DNA of 64,000 nucleotides from Pseudonocardia hierapolitana (GTDB lineage: Bacteria > Actinomycetota > Actinomycetes > Mycobacteriales > Pseudonocardiaceae): NCBI RefSeq assembly GCF_007994075.1, contig NZ_VIWU01000001.1:186001-250000 (forward strand), written 5' to 3'. Below the pieces are notes generated by a model. It ran no database searches and was not told where the DNA came from. It worked only from the letters and a program-made list of their open reading frames with translations. This document shows positions 61,571 to 64,000 of the stretch, one piece after another. Position numbers and translations under genes: made by a program. Positions within the stretch are counted from its first letter, which is position 1, and every line of letters starts with the position of its first letter.

Positions 61571-63495
61571 GCCTTCTCCCCTAGCGCCTGCCCAGAAGAA
61601 CCGGCACGGTGCCCGCCCAGTTCCTCGCCCGTGTAGTACTTCTTCAGCTCGTCGAGTTCGAACAGGTCGAGCAGGTCGGGCCGCATCGGCACCTGCTCCT
61701 GGCGGACCAGCTCGATGTCGTCCTCGCCCTTCGCGGACAGCACGAGCAGCAGGTGCCGCCAGTCGGAGTCCATGACGGGGAAGTCGTCGCGGGTGTGCCC
61801 GCCGCGGCTCTCCTGCCGCTCCAGCGCGGCCTTGGCCACGCACAGCGAGACCAGCAGCATGTTGCGCAGATCGAGGGCCAGGTGCCAGCCCGGGTTGAAC
61901 TCCCGGCCGCCCTCGACGGACACCGTCTTCGCCCTGGTCGCGATGTCCTGCAGCGCCTTGAGCGCCAGCTCCATCTCGTCGGCCTTGCGGATGATGCCGA
62001 CGAGGTCGTTCATCGTCTTCTGCAGCTCCAGCTGCACGACGAACGGGTTCTCGCCGCCCTCCGCGGCGCTGGAGTACGGCAGCAGCGCGCGGTCCACGGC
62101 CTTCGTCACGTCGTCGATCCGCACGGCGGGGCGCACCCCGGCGAGCGAGTCGACGTACTCGGCCGCGCCGAACCCGGCCCGGCGTCCGAACACGATCAGG
62201 TCGGACAGCGAGTTGCCGCCGAGCCGGTTGGAGCCGTGCATCCCGCCGGCGACCTCCCCGGCCGCGAACAGCCCGGGCACCTTCGACATCGCGCTGTCCG
62301 GGTCGACCTCCACACCGCCCATCACGTAGTGGCAGGTGGGGCCGACCTCCATCGGCTCCTTGGTGATGTCGACGTCCGCCAGCTCCTTGAACTGGTGGTA
62401 CATCGACGGCAGCCGCTTCTGGATCTCCTCCGGCGACAGCCGCGAGGCGATGTCGAGGAACACCCCACCGTGCGGGCTCCCCCGCCCGGCCTTGACCTCG
62501 GCGTTGATCGCGCGGGCGACCTCGTCACGGGGCAGCAGCTCGGGGGGACGCCGGTTGTTGTCGGCGTCGGTGTACCAGCGGTCGCCCTCTTCCTCAGTCT
62601 CCGCGTACTGCTCGCGGAACACGTCCGGGACGTAGTTGAACATGAACCGCTCGCCCTCGGAGTTGCGCAGCACGCCCCCGTCGCCGCGCACCGACTCCGT
62701 GACCAGGATCCCCTTCACCGACGGCGGCCAGACCATGCCGGTCGGGTGGAACTGGAGGAACTCCATGTTGATCAACGTGGCGCCTGCGCGGAGGGCCAGC
62801 GCGTGGCCGTCGCCGGTGTACTCCCACGAGTTCGACGTCACCTGGTAGCTCTTGCCGACGCCACCGGTGGCGAGCACGATCGCCGGGGCGTCGAACCGGA
62901 CGAACCTGCCGGTGCTGCGGTAGTAGCCGAAGCAGCCGGCGATCCTTCCGTCGTCCTTGAAGATCTCGGTGATCGTGCATTCGTGGAAGACCCGGATGTT
63001 GGCCTCGTAGTCGCCGGTCTCGGCGTAGTCCTCCTGCTGCAGTGACACCACCTTCTGCTGCAGCGTGCGGATCATCTCCAGGCCGGTGCGGTCACCGACG
63101 TGCGCCAGCCGCGGGTAGCTGTGCCCGCCGAAGTTGCGCTGGCTGATCTTGCCGTCCTTGGTGCGGTCGAAGAGCGCGCCGTAGGTCTCCAGCTCCCAGA
63201 CGCGGTCCGGGGCCTCCTTGGCGTGCAGCTCGGCCATGCGCCAGTTGTTGAGGAACTTCCCCCCGCGCATCGTGTCGCGGAAGTGCACCTGCCAGTTGTC
63301 GTTGGGGTTGACGTTCCCCATCGCGGCGGCGCACCCGCCCTCGGCCATCACGGTGTGCGCCTTGCCGAAGAGCGACTTGGAGATGATGGCGGTGCGCTTG
63401 CCCTGCGCCCTCGCCTCGATGGCGGCACGCAGGCCCGCGCCACCGGCGCCGATGACGACGACGTCGAATTCGTAGCGTTCGATCTCTTCAGTCAT
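61567..63495 (-). CDS. sdhA: succinate dehydrogenase flavoprotein subunit
   Basis: A 642-residue FAD protein with the dinucleotide fold VVVIGAGGAGLRAAIEAR and the flavin region KAHTVMAEGGCAAAMGNV. Active-site segments HGSNRLGGNSLSDLIVFGRR and the Arg-rich C-terminal region follow. It oxidises succinate to fumarate in the TCA cycle and respiratory chain. Thirteen bases separate it from sdhC. Confidence 0.96.
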   Translation of the reverse strand: MTEEIERYEFDVVVIGAGGAGLRAAIEARAQGKRTAIISKSLFGKAHTVMAEGGCAAAMGNVNPNDNWQVHFRDTMRGGKFLNNWRMAELHAKEAPDRVWELETYGALFDRTKDGKISQRNFGGHSYPRLAHVGDRTGLEMIRTLQQKVVSLQQEDYAETGDYEANIRVFHECTITEIFKDDGRIAGCFGYYRSTGRFVRFDAPAIVLATGGVGKSYQVTSNSWEYTGDGHALALRAGATLINMEFLQFHPTGMVWPPSVKGILVTESVRGDGGVLRNSEGERFMFNYVPDVFREQYAETEEEGDRWYTDADNNRRPPELLPRDEVARAINAEVKAGRGSPHGGVFLDIASRLSPEEIQKRLPSMYHQFKELADVDITKEPMEVGPTCHYVMGGVEVDPDSAMSKVPGLFAAGEVAGGMHGSNRLGGNSLSDLIVFGRRAGFGAAEYVDSLAGVRPAVRIDDVTKAVDRALLPYSSAAEGGENPFVVQLELQKTMNDLVGIIRKADEMELALKALQDIATRAKTVSVEGGREFNPGWHLALDLRNMLLVSLCVAKAALERQESRGGHTRDDFPVMDSDWRHLLLVLSAKGEDDIELVRQEQVPMRPDLLDLFELDELKKYYTGEELGGHRAGSSGQALGEKA

Positions 63496-63507
63496 CTGCC
63501 ACCACCC

Positions 63508-64000
63508 TCAGTTGATGATCCGCAGGTCGGGGATCCAGCCCGCCGCCACGGCCATGATGTAGAAGTCGGTCACCGCGAGCGTGGCGAGCGTGGTCCAGGC
63601 CAGCTGCATGTGCCGGGCGTTGAGCTTCGAGACGTACACCCACATGCGGTAGCGCAGCGGATGCTTGGAGAAGTGGTTGAGCCTGCCGCCGATGATGCTG
63701 CGGCACGAGTGGCACGAGATCGTGTACGCCCACAGGAGCACGACGTTGACCAGCAGGATCACGTTGCCGAGGCCGAACCCGAACGAACCGTCGCTGCGGA
63801 CGAACGCGTAGAACGCGTCGTAGGTGTTGATCAGGGAGATGATCCCGGCGATGTAGAAGAAATAGCGGTGCAGGTTCTGCCCGAGCAGCGGGAACCGGGT
63901 CTCACCGGTGTAGCTCTTGTGGGGTTCGGCCACCGCGCACGCAGGCGGTGAGAGCCAGAACGACCGGTAGTAGGCCTTGCGGTAGTAGTAGCACGTGAGC
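63508..64000 (-). CDS. sdhC: succinate dehydrogenase membrane subunit (5' end outside window)
   Basis: The frame is open to the right edge, giving 163 codons of the C-terminal part. Upstream of an internal GTG at 63933 the protein continues as CYYYRKAYYRSFWLSPPACA, the conserved cytoplasmic loop of the long actinobacterial SdhC. Then come helices such as YFFYIAGIISLINTYDAFYA and VILLVNVVLLWAYTISCHSC. His residues likely to bind heme or quinone lie in these helices. The shorter start at 63933 is therefore wrong. Confidence 0.9.
   Translation of the reverse strand, partial: LTCYYYRKAYYRSFWLSPPACAVAEPHKSYTGETRFPLLGQNLHRYFFYIAGIISLINTYDAFYAFVRSDGSFGFGLGNVILLVNVVLLWAYTISCHSCRSIIGGRLNHFSKHPLRYRMWVYVSKLNARHMQLAWTTLATLAVTDFYIMAVAAGWIPDLRIIN

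Noticed and set aside
63508..63933. Complete 141-residue SdhC starting at GTG 63933
   Set aside because: Conserved SdhC sequence continues in frame upstream to the window edge, so this is only the 3' part.

Overview
The window is high-GC DNA from an actinobacterium, most likely Pseudonocardiaceae and plausibly Pseudonocardia. Several blocks keep the gene order of Mycobacterium tuberculosis. One is ahpE - DUF3052 - aceE - PucR-type regulator - fabD - acpP - fabF (Rv2238c to Rv2245 order, here with fabH inserted). Another is nrdR - chiZ-like LysM gene - lexA (Rv2718c to Rv2720). A third is hflX - dapF - miaA - Rv2728c-like - DUF349 - Rv2732c-like - miaB (Rv2725c to Rv2733c). Family calls rest on motifs and synteny read by eye; no database search was run.

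Layout. 1-4818: an ABC exporter running off the left edge, an esterase/MFS efflux pair and a divergent PucR-like regulator; two of these genes carry apparent 1-base frameshifts. 5108-8803: a small island bounded by a 45-nt copy of the 3' part of tRNA-Val and by the intact tRNA-Val (8804-8878). It holds an O-methyltransferase, an AraC regulator, a repeated promoter/operator motif and several decayed gene pieces, with no integrase. 8910-20565: peroxiredoxin, phospholipase D-like protein, pyruvate dehydrogenase E1, cold-shock protein and the FAS-II fab operon. 21009-22677: an IS630-type element with 30-bp inverted repeats and a divergent passenger ORF.

22751-31082: DUF3145, beta-helix protein, MBL hydrolase, B12-dependent ribonucleotide reductase with its regulator NrdR, and the SOS pair chiZ-like/lexA with LexA boxes. 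31570-32980: an IS110 transposase broken by a 17-bp duplication, followed by 72-nt repeats. 33286-45909: beta-propeller protein, hflX, ArsR/MFS, dapF, miaA, DUF349, miaB. The DUF349 and Rv2732c-like genes are separated by an AbiEi/DUF559 gene flanked on both sides by eight 60-nt dyad-symmetric repeats with fixed internal spacing. This is the strongest candidate in the window for an undescribed system.

45975-54780: orphan TAXI receptor, TetR with a membrane-protein pair, a two-component system whose cistrons are separated by a 164-nt foldback hairpin, and a glutamate-type ABC transporter operon. 54812-57654: S9 peptidase and two small proteins, one with a 21-bp tandem repeat. 57758-60609: a tightly coupled five-gene operon that recalls methylamine dehydrogenase maturation (MauE-like, MauD-like and CxxC proteins around a Tat-exported Cys/Trp-rich protein), with an in-frame TGA in the MauE-like gene. 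60815-64000: succinate dehydrogenase sdhC-sdhA-sdhB, with sdhC running off the right edge.
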